This document shows, piece by piece, positions 37,616 to 45,563 of a stretch of DNA of 64,000 nt. The stretch spans positions 22,135 to 86,134 of the forward strand of contig BJHF01000005.1 of the NCBI GenBank assembly GCA_014191855.1, in the 5' to 3' direction. The DNA is from Deltaproteobacteria bacterium (GTDB lineage: Bacteria > Myxococcota_A > UBA796 > SXON01). The number at the start of each line of letters is the position of its first letter. Within the stretch, counting starts at the first letter, position 1. The notes below the pieces were generated by a model. It searched no databases, was not told where the DNA came from, and saw only the letters and a program-made list of their open reading frames with translations. The position numbers were made by a program, and so were the translations under genes.

Positions 37616-39613
37616 GTGCCGTTCCAGCTTGCCACCGAGTACCAGCCTGCCGGCGATCAGCCGGAGGCGATCCGCTGCCTGATGAGCGGCTTGCGGGAGG
37701 GGCTGCAGCACCAGGTGCTGCTCGGCGCCACCGGCACGGGGAAAACATTCACCATGGCGAACGTGATTGCCCAGTGGAACCGGCCCACCCTGCTCCTGGC
37801 CCACAACAAGACGCTCGCCGCGCAGCTCTATGGCGAGATGAAGAAGCTGTTTCCCACGAACGCGGTGGAGTACTTCGTCAGCTACTTCGACTACTATCAG
37901 CCTGAAGCGTACATCCCGAGCAGCGATACCTACATCGAGAAAGACAGCACGATCAACGACCATATCGACAAGCTTCGGCACGCCGCCACCCGTGCGCTCC
38001 TGGAGCGAAACGACGTCATCATCGTCGCGAGCGTGTCTTGCATCTACGGCCTCGGCTCCCCCGAGGCCTACGATGGGATGTTGTTGCAGCTCCAACCCGG
38101 GCAAACCATCCGGCGGAAGGATCTGCTCGCTCGCCTGGTGGAGTTGCAGTACCAGCGCAACGATGCCGACTTGCATCGTGGCACCTTCCGGGCCCGGGGC
38201 GATGTGATCGAGGTTGTGCCCGCACATGAGAGTGAGCGCGCGGTGCGGATCGAGCTGTTCGGGGATGAGATCGAGGCCATACGCGTCTTCGACCCCCTGC
38301 GCGGCACGCGGCTGGAAACGCTGGAAAAGGTCTGTATCTACCCCGCGAGTCACTACGTCACGCCCAAGGAGAAGATCGCCAAGGCGGTCGAGAGTATTCG
38401 CGAGGAGGCGCTGCAGCGCCTTCAGGAGTTCCGCGAGCAGGGGCTGTTGCTTGAGGCCCAGCGCCTGGAGCAACGAATCTCCTTCGACCTGGAGATGATC
38501 GAGCAGATGGGCTTCTGCAATGGCATTGAGAACTACTCTCGGCACCTCACAGGTCGCGCCCCGGGCGAGCCGCCGCCGACCTTGATCGAGTACTTCCCGA
38601 AAGACTGGCTCCTGGTGGTCGACGAGAGCCACGCTTCCGTGCCGCAGGTTGGCGGCATGTACTTCGGGGATCGCAACCGCAAAGAAACGCTGGTGAAGTT
38701 CGGGTTCCGCTTGCCCTCGGCGCTCGATAATCGCCCGTTGAAGTTCGAGGAGTTCGAAGCGCGTGTATGCCGCGCGATCTATGTGAGCGCCACGCCGGCG
38801 AAGTACGAGCTGGAGAAGGCCGGCGGCCTGGTGGCGGAGCAAGTCATCCGCCCCACCGGCTTGCTCGATCCGGTTGTGGAAGTGCGGCCGGCCGCCCAGC
38901 AGGTGGATGATTGTCTGGCGCGGGTGCGGGAGGTTGTCGCCGCCGGGTGGCGAGTGCTGGTTACGACGCTTACGAAGCGCATGGCCCAGGAGCTAACCGA
39001 CTATTATCGCGAGCTGGGGGTGAGAGTGAAATACCTCCACAGCGACATCGACACGTTGGAGCGCATGCAGATCCTCCGGGAGCTGCGCCAGGGCGAGTTC
39101 GACGTTTTGGTGGGGATCAACCTGCTTCGCGAGGGGCTCGATCTTCCGGAGGTGGCGCTGGTGTGCGTGATGGACGCCGATAAGGAGGGTTTCCTGCGCA
39201 GTGGTACGTCGCTCATCCAGACGATTGGCCGCGCGGCGCGAAACGTCGAGGGGCGCGTGATCCTCTACGCCGACCGGGTCACGCCCTCGATGGAGCTGGC
39301 GATGGGGGAAACGGATCGGCGTCGCATCAAGCAAATCGCCTACAACACGGCCCATGGGATCACGCCCAAGACAATCATCAAGAGCTTCGACTCGCCGCTC
39401 GCTGCGATCCTCGATGCCGACTACTTCAAGGTCCCGAAGGATGCCGAGGAGGCGAAGGAGCTGCCCGAGATCACGCTGGAGGCGCTCCCGCTCACGATCC
39501 AGCGGCTGCGTGCGGAGATGAAGGCTGCAGCGGCCAGGCTCGACTTCGAGCGGGCCGCGGAGCTGCGCGACCGGGTGCGGGGCTTGGAGGAGTTGCAGAT
39601 TCAGGCGGGGTGA
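37616..39613 (+). CDS. uvrB: UvrABC system protein B
   Basis: DNA-damage verification helicase of nucleotide excision repair. The 665-residue protein from GTG 37616 has Walker A GATGTGKT (37-44), the damage-probing beta-hairpin region [19 protein letters not shown], the DESH box VVDESHAS, helicase motif [33 protein letters not shown], and a C-terminal UVR domain (about 620-660) that binds UvrC. uvrA and uvrC are not in the window. Confidence 0.98.
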   Translation: MPFQLATEYQPAGDQPEAIRCLMSGLREGLQHQVLLGATGTGKTFTMANVIAQWNRPTLLLAHNKTLAAQLYGEMKKLFPTNAVEYFVSYFDYYQPEAYIPSSDTYIEKDSTINDHIDKLRHAATRALLERNDVIIVASVSCIYGLGSPEAYDGMLLQLQPGQTIRRKDLLARLVELQYQRNDADLHRGTFRARGDVIEVVPAHESERAVRIELFGDEIEAIRVFDPLRGTRLETLEKVCIYPASHYVTPKEKIAKAVESIREEALQRLQEFREQGLLLEAQRLEQRISFDLEMIEQMGFCNGIENYSRHLTGRAPGEPPPTLIEYFPKDWLLVVDESHASVPQVGGMYFGDRNRKETLVKFGFRLPSALDNRPLKFEEFEARVCRAIYVSATPAKYELEKAGGLVAEQVIRPTGLLDPVVEVRPAAQQVDDCLARVREVVAAGWRVLVTTLTKRMAQELTDYYRELGVRVKYLHSDIDTLERMQILRELRQGEFDVLVGINLLREGLDLPEVALVCVMDADKEGFLRSGTSLIQTIGRAARNVEGRVILYADRVTPSMELAMGETDRRRIKQIAYNTAHGITPKTIIKSFDSPLAAILDADYFKVPKDAEEAKELPEITLEALPLTIQRLRAEMKAAAARLDFERAAELRDRVRGLEELQIQAG

Positions 39614-39616
39614 GGA

Positions 39617-39733
39617 GGCCGGAGGCCGTAGGCTTGAGGCTGGATCCCGACGGGAGGCGTTCGGCCGAGCCCGCGGCGCGGGCTCGGAGTTGCCTGCTTC
39701 TCCCCTACAGTCTCCGGCCCAAAGCCTCCGGCC
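39617..39733. repeat. Palindromic intergenic element between uvrB and recR
   Basis: Ten-base arms GGCCGGAGGC (39617-39626) and GCCTCCGGCC (39724-39733) flank a strong internal hairpin: CCGAGCCCGC (39665-39674) with GCGGGCTCGG (39678-39687), loop GGC. The whole 117-base block fills the convergent gap, and its right arm runs into the recR stop. It may act as a bidirectional terminator or be a REP-like element; no other copy was noticed in this window. Confidence 0.5.
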
Positions 39734-40314
39734 TAAAGCTCCCTCCTCCCCTCCAGCGCCCGCGCCAACGAAACCCGGTCCGCGTACTCGATCGCCGTGC
39801 CAACGCTCACGCCGTGCGCGAGCCGGGTAACCTTTACGCCGAGCGGCTTGAGCAGGTTCGCGGTGTACAGCGCGGTGGTATCGCCCTCCACGTCGGGGTC
39901 GGTCGCCAGGATCACTTCCACCGCGCCGGGGATGCGAGCCACGAGCTCGCGGAAACGAAGCTGCGCGGGGCCAATGCCGTCGAGCGGGGAAAGCGCGCCG
40001 TGAAGCACGTGGTACTGACCGCGGAATTCGCCGGCTGCGTCGATCGCCGCCACGTCGGGCGGGCGCTCGACGACGCAGATCGTCCGCGGGTCCCGGCGCG
40101 AGTCCGCACAGCGGCGGCAGGGGCTCACGTCCGTCAGATCGCAGCAGTGCTCGCACTCGCGGATGCCATCCCGCAGATCGCGGATGGCCTCCGCCATGTC
40201 GGCAGCCACCTCTGGCGGCTGCCGCAAGAGCCAGTATGCATAGCGCTGCGCCGTCTTTTCGCCGACACCCGGAAAGCGAGCGAGCTGGCTGACGGCGCGA
40301 CGAAGCGCGTCCAT
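39733..40314 (-). CDS. recR: Recombination protein RecR
   Basis: With RecF and RecO, loads RecA at gaps. The 193-residue protein has the N-terminal helix-hairpin-helix (LARFPGVGEKTAQRYAYWLL), a zinc finger (CEHC and CRRC at about 55-73), and a Toprim domain (TICVVERPPDVAAIDAAGEF onward) with ATDPDVEGDTTALY. Its ATG overlaps the ybaB TGA by one base. Confidence 0.97.
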   Translation of the reverse strand: MDALRRAVSQLARFPGVGEKTAQRYAYWLLRQPPEVAADMAEAIRDLRDGIRECEHCCDLTDVSPCRRCADSRRDPRTICVVERPPDVAAIDAAGEFRGQYHVLHGALSPLDGIGPAQLRFRELVARIPGAVEVILATDPDVEGDTTALYTANLLKPLGVKVTRLAHGVSVGTAIEYADRVSLARALEGRREL

Positions 40315-40649
40315 CAGAGGCCGAGCAGTTGTGGCGGCAGGCCCATCCGCTCCGCCAGCTCCCGCATCTGGCCTTGAACCGACTCGCGCGAGCGGCGCAC
40401 GGCGTCGTTCGTCGCGGCTCGGACCAGGTCTTCCGTCAGCTCCGCGTCGGCCAACACGCCCGGATCGATGCGCACCGAGAGCACCTCCTGGGTGCCGTTC
40501 ATGCGTACGACCACCTTGCCGCCGGCGGCCGAGCCCTCCACTTCGGCGCGTTCCGCCTCCGCTTGCATCGCCTTGAGCTGCGATTGCAGGCCGCCCAGCA
40601 TCGCGCCCATACCGCCCATTCCACCCATGCCGCCGAAGGGATCAGCCAT
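40314..40649 (-). CDS. ybaB: Nucleoid-associated protein, YbaB/EbfC family
   Basis: Small dimeric DNA-binding protein, 111 residues. The N-terminus is Gly/Met-rich (GGMGGMGGMGAM), followed by the helix LQSQLKAMQAEAERAEVEGS and the strand region KVVVRMNGTQEVLSVRIDP. The order dnaX-ybaB-recR is widely conserved. The ATG lies 8 bases inside the end of the dnaX C-terminal frame, so translation of that frame should feed ybaB. Confidence 0.95.
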   Translation of the reverse strand: MADPFGGMGGMGGMGAMLGGLQSQLKAMQAEAERAEVEGSAAGGKVVVRMNGTQEVLSVRIDPGVLADAELTEDLVRAATNDAVRRSRESVQGQMRELAERMGLPPQLLGL

Positions 40650-41271
40650 CCATACCTCCGCCGGGGGCGTAATCGTCGGGGAGGTCGTCCACCACTACCG
40701 GGACCTCCTGCGCGTCGTCCGGTCGGAACGGGGTCACCTCCTCCAGCTCCGCGCCGAAGAGTTGGATCAGCTTCCGGATTGGCTCCGAAGCCTCCGCGGC
40801 GGCGCGGGCCTCTGCGCGCCGCCCCAAGTCGACCTCGGCGAGCTGCTCCCGACCGGTCCGCCCCGCGTCCGGCGTGAACACGATCTCCACGCGGCGTGCC
40901 CCGTGCACCACCGCGCCCAGGTCCAACTGCCCGAGCGCCTCCCGCACTCGGTGGCGCCAAAGCTCCTTTTTTACGCCAACGCGTAGCACTCCAGCGGGCG
41001 TCACCTCGATCGCAAACGCGACGTCATGGATCGCCACGGCTTCGGCCTTGGGGATCGCGGCGAGGAGCCGCAGCCAGTCCGTTTCGAGCGTTGGCGCGGG
41101 TGTCGGCGCGCCCGGCGGCAGGGCCACGGGGGGAGGGGCGACCGCGAGGCGGGCAGGGGCGGTCGGCGCCGCCGGTATGGAGGCGACCGTCACCGGCGTC
41201 ACCGCTGCTCGCGGCGCCGCAGCCACGATCGGAGCCGGCGTCGCCGGCGCAGGCGTCGCCGCAACCCGGCT
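40642..41271 (-). CDS. dnaX: dnaX C-terminal (tau-specific) region in the -1 frame
   Basis: Encodes a Pro/Ala-rich linker and then the tau domain that binds DNA polymerase III alpha. Landmarks are TDWLRLLAAIPKAEAVAIHD, then LRVGVKKELWRHRVREALGQ, and a final EPIRKLIQLFGAELEEVTPF that matches the end of E. coli tau. This frame is open from 41703 to 40642 but is out of frame with the N-terminal ORF, which stops at 41271. No ATG starts it; the first in-frame GTG is at 41226, and an ATA at 41274 sits beside GAGGCGAGG. Expression could come from -1 frameshifting, internal initiation, or the break may be an indel. Confidence 0.75.
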   Translation of the reverse strand, partial: SRVAATPAPATPAPIVAAAPRAAVTPVTVASIPAAPTAPARLAVAPPPVALPPGAPTPAPTLETDWLRLLAAIPKAEAVAIHDVAFAIEVTPAGVLRVGVKKELWRHRVREALGQLDLGAVVHGARRVEIVFTPDAGRTGREQLAEVDLGRRAEARAAAEASEPIRKLIQLFGAELEEVTPFRPDDAQEVPVVVDDLPDDYAPGGGMDG

Positions 41272-42497
41272 TATCCTCGCCTCTCGCCCTCCGGGTCGTC
41301 GCTGGGCTCGCGCCCGCGCGGTCGGGGAGCGCTCGCGCCGCCCCCGCGGAGCTTCCGTTCGAGGTCGGAGAGCCGGTCCACCAGCACGCCCAGCGGCTCG
41401 GCCGGCCGGATCGTGATGAGCCGCGCCACCGCCATCTCCAGCACCATGCGCGGCCGCGAGGCGCGCGCCACCTGGTCGTGAACCTCCAGCAACACGTGGA
41501 ACGTTCTCGCCAATTGCTCGGCCGGCACGCCCGTTGCGAGCGCACCCAGGCGCTCTCGCTCCTCCACGGGGGCGTCCATGTGGCGCGCTGCCTTCGGAGA
41601 GAGCGCCACCAGCGCTGTGTCGCGCACCAGCTCCAAAAGCTCGCCGGTAAACTGCGCCATCTCGTAGCCCGACTCGTACACCGCCGCGATCGCGTCGAGG
41701 CACTTCGGCGCGTCTCCCGACATCATGCCCTCGAGCATCTCGTAGAGCATGCGGCGGTCTACGAGGCCGAGGATGTCGGTCACCTGCTCGTCGGTCGGCG
41801 AGGTGCCGCCGAAGCTGATCACCTGATCGAGCAAACTCTGGCTGTCCCGCATGGAGCCTTCGCCACCCCGCGCGATCATCCGCAGTGCACCATCGCTAAT
41901 CGTCACCCCTTCCGCCTCGCAGATGAGACGCAACCGCTCGACGACCACCGGCCCCGGGATGCGCTTGAAGTCGAAGCGCTGCACCCGGCTCAGGATGGTC
42001 TCTGGGATCTTGTTCACCTCGGTCGTGGCGAAGATGAACTTCACGTGCGGCGGGGGCTCTTCCAGCGTTTTGAGCAGCGCATTGAACGCGCCCTTCGACA
42101 GCATGTGCACTTCGTCGATGATGTACACCTTGAAGCGCGCCGCGTTCGGGAGGTACCGCACGCCGTCCCTGAGGTCGCGCACGTCCTCCACCGAGTTGTT
42201 GCTCGCGCCGTCTACCTCGATCACGTCTGGGCTCGAGCCGAGCGGAATCTCCAAACACGGCGTACACACGCCACAAGGCGTGAGTGTGGGCCCCTCCAGG
42301 CAGTTCAGCGAACGCGCGAAGGCCCGGGCGGCGGTGGTCTTCCCGACCCCGCGCGCGCCCGTGAACAAGAACGCATGATGCAGGCGGCCGCTTTTGAGTG
42401 CGTTCCCGAGCGTTCGGGTAACGTGGGTTTGGCCGGCCATTTCTTCAAGGGTGCGGGGCCGCCACTTCCTGGCGATGGCAAGGTAGCCGTCGGACAC
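41271..42497 (-). CDS. dnaX: DNA polymerase III subunit gamma/tau, N-terminal ORF
   Basis: Clamp-loader ATPase. GTG 42497 gives 408 residues: P-loop GARGVGKT at 47-54, a zinc module with four Cys (LNCLEGPTLTPCGVCTPC), the DEAH-like IIDEVHMLS, sensor 1 ATTEVNKIPETILSR, and domain III oligomerisation helices ending near RLSDLERKLRGGG. The ORF then stops after EPSDDPEGERRG. As it stands, the product resembles E. coli gamma in domain content. The GTG lies about 32 bases after the SRP RNA, with GGAG ten bases upstream. Confidence 0.95.
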   Translation of the reverse strand: MSDGYLAIARKWRPRTLEEMAGQTHVTRTLGNALKSGRLHHAFLFTGARGVGKTTAARAFARSLNCLEGPTLTPCGVCTPCLEIPLGSSPDVIEVDGASNNSVEDVRDLRDGVRYLPNAARFKVYIIDEVHMLSKGAFNALLKTLEEPPPHVKFIFATTEVNKIPETILSRVQRFDFKRIPGPVVVERLRLICEAEGVTISDGALRMIARGGEGSMRDSQSLLDQVISFGGTSPTDEQVTDILGLVDRRMLYEMLEGMMSGDAPKCLDAIAAVYESGYEMAQFTGELLELVRDTALVALSPKAARHMDAPVEERERLGALATGVPAEQLARTFHVLLEVHDQVARASRPRMVLEMAVARLITIRPAEPLGVLVDRLSDLERKLRGGGASAPRPRGREPSDDPEGERRG

Positions 42498-42528
42498 GTG
42501 GCACTCCGGGGGTACGAATCCGTGCGCG

Positions 42529-42637
42529 CAGGTGATGGCCGGGCACTCCCACACCCCGAAATCGACGCTACCGTTGCTTCCTTTCGGACCTGGCGGGGTT
42601 CTCGTGATCTCAGTCGTGGGACCCGACCATCACCTCC
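42529..42637 (-). ncRNA. ffs: Small signal recognition particle RNA (4.5S type)
   Basis: On the - strand the apical domain reads CCAGGTCCGAAAGGAAGCA, the universal SRP motif with a GAAA tetraloop. The 5' and 3' ends pair over a long stem: AGGTGATGG at the 5' end with CCATCACCT at the 3' end, continued by GGGTCCCAC with GTGGGAGTGCCC. The size of about 109 bases fits the 4.5S class without an Alu domain. It lies between tRNA-Ser(GGA) and dnaX; ends are accurate to a few bases. Confidence 0.87.
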
Positions 42638-42655
42638 GCGCACGAAGCGGATGGA

Positions 42656-42743
42656 TGGCGGACAGGGCGGGATTCGAACCCGCGGTACATTGCTGTACAC
42701 ACGATTTCCAGTCGTGCACCTTCGACCACTCGGTCACCTGTCC
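42656..42743 (-). tRNA. tRNA-Ser, anticodon GGA
   Basis: 88 bases including encoded CCA. Acceptor GGACAGG pairs with CCTGTCC, discriminator G. The anticodon stem-loop CACGACTGGAAATCGTG places GGA at the anticodon, reading UCC/UCU. The long variable arm (GTACAGCAATGTAC) confirms a class II tRNA. The T-arm reads GGTTCGAATCC. Confidence 0.96.
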
Positions 42744-42757
42744 TCAATCAACAAAAG

Positions 42758-42846
42758 TGGCGGAAAGGGAGGGATTCGAACCCTCGTTAGCGGAACGCTA
42801 AAACAGTTTTCGAGACTGTCGCCTTCAACCACTCGGCCACCTTTCC
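42758..42846 (-). tRNA. tRNA-Ser, anticodon CGA
   Basis: 89 bases including encoded CCA. Acceptor GGAAAGG pairs with CCTTTCC, discriminator G. The loop CAGTCTCGAAAACTG gives anticodon CGA, reading UCG. The long variable arm (TTAGCGTTCCGCTAA) is typical of serine tRNAs. It ends 14 bases before tRNA-Ser(GGA) and starts 6 bases after tadA. Confidence 0.96.
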
Positions 42847-42852
42847 ACGGAA

Positions 42853-43335
42853 CTATCGGTCCTTCGAACGCAACGAGCGGAAGAAGCTGCGGAGCTGCTC
42901 GGCGGCCTCGGCCTGCATCACCCCCGAGGAAACCTCGAAGCGGTGATTGAGGCCGGGAAACTCAGCAAGGTTGCCGAGCGTGCCGAGGAAGCCCCCCTTC
43001 GGGTCGGGGGCGGCGTAGACACAGCGAGCGATCCGCGCGAGCACCATGGCACCCGCGCACATCGCGCAGGGCTCAAGGGTGACGTAGACCGTTGCGTCGT
43101 CCAACCGCCAGTGACCGCGCGCCGCACCAGCGGCACGAAGGGCGTTGATCTCGGCGTGCCCCGCAGGATCGGCGGCGGACTCCCGGGAATTCCCGGCTGC
43201 CGCCACCTCTGCATCGCCCACCACCACCACCGCCCCGATCGGGACTTCTCCGCGAAGCTGCCCCAGGTGGGCGAGCTCAAGGGCCCGCTTCATCCAGAAT
43301 GCGTCGCGTTCTAAGGATTCTTTTGGGATGTTCAA
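42853..43335 (-). CDS. tadA: tRNA-specific adenosine deaminase
   Basis: Deaminates A34 to inosine in tRNA-Arg(ACG). The catalytic HAEINAL (zinc His and proton-shuttle Glu) and TLEPCAMCAGAM (zinc Cys pair) are intact. I chose TTG 43335 (160 residues, NIPKESLERDAFWMKRALEL); GTG 43368 would give 171 residues but falls almost at the predicted transcription start. The gene heads a compact unit tadA, tRNA-Ser, tRNA-Ser, SRP RNA, dnaX, ybaB, recR. Confidence 0.93.
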   Translation of the reverse strand: MNIPKESLERDAFWMKRALELAHLGQLRGEVPIGAVVVVGDAEVAAAGNSRESAADPAGHAEINALRAAGAARGHWRLDDATVYVTLEPCAMCAGAMVLARIARCVYAAPDPKGGFLGTLGNLAEFPGLNHRFEVSSGVMQAEAAEQLRSFFRSLRSKDR

Positions 43336-43371
43336 AGATCCGGGCACGGAGGTTCCCCGCGCAAGCACCCC

Positions 43372-43400
43372 TGTCTATGACCCGAGCACGCCCTCGTCAA
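43372..43400 (-). promoter_or_regulatory. Predicted promoter for the tadA-recR unit
   Basis: On the - strand TTGACG (43400-43395), a 17-base spacer and TAGACA (43377-43372) fit a sigma-70 promoter with a good -35 and a weaker -10. Transcription would start near 43365, just upstream of the TTG start of tadA. Confidence 0.42.
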
Positions 43401-43471
43401 CCGGGGCGGAGGGGTGGCCCGCGGATTCCGGCGCGACGCAGCCGGGGCGCGGGGTACATTGACGAGGCTCC

Positions 43472-43882
43472 ATGACCGCGCTCCGTGAGACCGTTCGCCG
43501 CCTCGCCGCCGCGCGCCCCGCCGAGGCGGCCCGTGCGCACGCCTGGCTGGTGTGCGCCGTTCGAAGCGAGCTCGCTCCACGAAAGCCGCTCGTCGCCGCT
43601 GTGCGGGAGGAGCTTGAAGCCTCGCTTCCGGCGCTGGACGGGCTGGACGACGCGCTGGTGGTGGCCCTCTCGCGGCTTGATCCGGGTCCCTTCCGCGCGG
43701 AGATGACGGTGCATGCGGCCCACGCCCGGGATCCCCGCGCGCAGGCCGTGTTCGCCCGCCGGGGCCTTCCCGGTTGCCCGGACTGCGCGGTTGGTGCGGA
43801 CGAAACATTGGCGCAAGCCGCTCAGGCTGAAGGGTTTTCCTTGTCGGCGATGCTCGACGAACTGCGGGAGCTGGAGAGTTGA
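43472..43882 (+). CDS. Protein with C-terminal redox-disulfide (DUF1858-like) domain
   Basis: 136 residues. Residues 1-95 are Ala/Arg-rich and helical and not recognised. The C-terminal 40 residues match the hybrid-cluster-associated redox disulfide type: GCPDC (Cys102, Cys105), then ETLAQAAQAEGF and LSAMLDELRELE. Such CxxC domains are thought to be involved in thiol redox or metal chemistry. The TGA overlaps the next ATG by one base, so the two proteins are translationally coupled. Confidence 0.65.
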   Translation: MTALRETVRRLAAARPAEAARAHAWLVCAVRSELAPRKPLVAAVREELEASLPALDGLDDALVVALSRLDPGPFRAEMTVHAAHARDPRAQAVFARRGLPGCPDCAVGADETLAQAAQAEGFSLSAMLDELRELES

Positions 43883-44583
43883 TGCGCGTCCTGCTGTTTT
43901 GCGTGGCCGCGGCGTTCGCCGCGGCTGGCGTCACTTTTCCAACAACCGCGTCGGTCGCGACCTTGGATGGCAACAAGCTGGCAGCCGTGTGGGGGATCCC
44001 CGCCAAAAGCACCCGTGGCGTCGTGTTCGTGCATCAGTACGGTCGAAACAAGGAGGACTGGCAATTCCTGGCTGAGAAGCTGTATCGGGACGGCAACGCC
44101 GTGCTGGCTGTCGACCTGCGGGGCCATGGTGCGAACGTGACCGCGGGCGCGCCTGAGCTCGCGGCGGCCGACTTCCAGGCGATGGTGGGGGATGTGGGCG
44201 CGGCGATCGCCCTGCTCCAGGCGCGGGGCGTCACCCGGATCTGCCTCGTTGGCGCCGAGCTCGGCGCCAACCTCGCGGTAAACGTGGCCGTGGACAACCC
44301 GGCGGTCGTCTCACTGGTTCTGCTCTCGCCCGGCATGGAATACAAGGGGATCATCGCGGCAGATGCCGTGAAGCGCTACGGCGCTCGCCCCGTGGCCCTC
44401 GTCGCCGGGACGGATGACGTGTACGGCGCCCGGTCCGCCGCTTCGCTGGATGCCACGGCGGCTGGCGAGCACACGTTCCAACTGTTGGATGGCGCCGGGA
44501 AGGGCACCAAGATGCTGAACCGCGCGCCTTCCCTGGAGGGCTGGATCGTCGGCTGGGTCGGCACCCACTGGGGAGCTCAGTAG
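43882..44583 (+). CDS. Exported alpha/beta-hydrolase-like protein lacking catalytic Ser and His
   Basis: 233 residues from ATG 43882. A signal peptide (RVLLFCVAAAFAAAGV) suggests export. The fold resembles small alpha/beta hydrolases: GVVFVHQYGRNKEDWQFLAE (oxyanion region), VDLRGHG, then the nucleophile elbow. The elbow reads GAELGA with Glu126 where GxSxG has Ser. The acid loop VAGTDDVYG is present (Asp178/179). The usual GxxHG near the end is GAGKGT, with Lys207 in place of His. It is probably a non-catalytic binding protein, inferred from the missing residues. Its end overlaps the anti-sigma gene tail-to-tail by 7 bases. Confidence 0.72.
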   Translation: MRVLLFCVAAAFAAAGVTFPTTASVATLDGNKLAAVWGIPAKSTRGVVFVHQYGRNKEDWQFLAEKLYRDGNAVLAVDLRGHGANVTAGAPELAAADFQAMVGDVGAAIALLQARGVTRICLVGAELGANLAVNVAVDNPAVVSLVLLSPGMEYKGIIAADAVKRYGARPVALVAGTDDVYGARSAASLDATAAGEHTFQLLDGAGKGTKMLNRAPSLEGWIVGWVGTHWGAQ

Positions 44584-45563
44584 CTGAGCTCTACCTGAAC
44601 CGGAATGTCCGAGTTTGGATCCGCCAGCAAGTTCCCCGTTTCCTGCACGGTCGTAAGCTCCCCGAGCTCCCGGAGCCGCACGGCCAGCGCCGCCGCGTTG
44701 TGCGCGGGCACCGACACCCGAAACTTCGATACCTGCCCGCGCTCCAACTGGAACGCGGCAAGCGTGCGCCCGCGGGAGTCCTGCAGCTCGCCGCCCAGCT
44801 CCTTCGCGATCGCGGCCAGCTTCTTGAGCGCCAGGTCGTTGCTTGCGGCCACGCGGTAGCGGAAGGGCGGTGGCGATGACCACTGTACCTGCATGGAGTC
44901 CGCCGAATTCGCGGTGTTCCCTGCGCCGATCGCCGTGTTTCCCTCCGCCTGAGCGATGGGCTCCTTCTCCCACTCCGGCTGCCACGCATCCACCGGCACG
45001 TCGCTCGGATTCCCCGCCTGCTTCGGGGCCATCTTCTGCTTCGCGGGCGGCTCGTTGCCGAGCACGCCGTCCGCCGCCGTGCCGTAGCTCGGCGGCGCCG
45101 GCGCCCCGGGAGCGACCGCAACGTCAGTCGCGGCAGGGGCGCTTACAACGGCATCGTTCTGGGCGGGCTCCTCGGCCTTGTCGAACGCCTTTCCGGCCAC
45201 GATCGGCGCATCCGGCGGCACGTCGAGATCGGGCAGCGACTTGTGGTTGCCGACGTACACGACGACCAGCAGGGCTGCGGCCGCCAGCATGACCATCTCG
45301 GGGCGAATTTGCCGCACCCAACGCCGCCACCCCACGGGCATCGGCTCCGACTCCAGCCGGGCGGCGAGCCGATCGGCGAAGCCGGCCGGGGGCTCCACGA
45401 GGCCGCTGTCGTGCAGCATCTCGACCGCGTGGCGAAGCTCATCGAGCTCGCGGCGCAGCAGCGGATCTTGGGCGAGGGCCGCCTCGACCTCGCGGGCCTC
45501 TGCGGCGCTGAGCTCGCCGTCGAGGTAGGCGCTGAGGCGGTTTCGGGCGAAGAAGGCGTCCAT
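44577..45563 (-). CDS. Membrane-anchored anti-sigma factor without zinc ligands
   Basis: 328 residues. The N-terminus RLSAYLDGELSAAEAREVEA resembles zinc-associated anti-sigma domains, but the HxxxCxxC ligands are missing: the position of the Cys pair is ALAQDPLLRRELDEL. One membrane helix lies at about 92-110 (MLAAAALLVVVYVG). The periplasmic part is Pro/Ala-rich, then a C-terminal domain from about 235 with RTLAAFQLERGQVSKFRVSV. It starts on the last base of the sigma gene, the usual sigma/anti-sigma coupling. Confidence 0.8.
   Translation of the reverse strand: MDAFFARNRLSAYLDGELSAAEAREVEAALAQDPLLRRELDELRHAVEMLHDSGLVEPPAGFADRLAARLESEPMPVGWRRWVRQIRPEMVMLAAAALLVVVYVGNHKSLPDLDVPPDAPIVAGKAFDKAEEPAQNDAVVSAPAATDVAVAPGAPAPPSYGTAADGVLGNEPPAKQKMAPKQAGNPSDVPVDAWQPEWEKEPIAQAEGNTAIGAGNTANSADSMQVQWSSPPPFRYRVAASNDLALKKLAAIAKELGGELQDSRGRTLAAFQLERGQVSKFRVSVPAHNAAALAVRLRELGELTTVQETGNLLADPNSDIPVQVELSY

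Noticed and set aside
40896-42950. 684-codon ORF opposite dnaX, SRP RNA and tRNAs (+)
   Set aside because: Runs through two tRNA genes and the SRP RNA, and mirrors dnaX.
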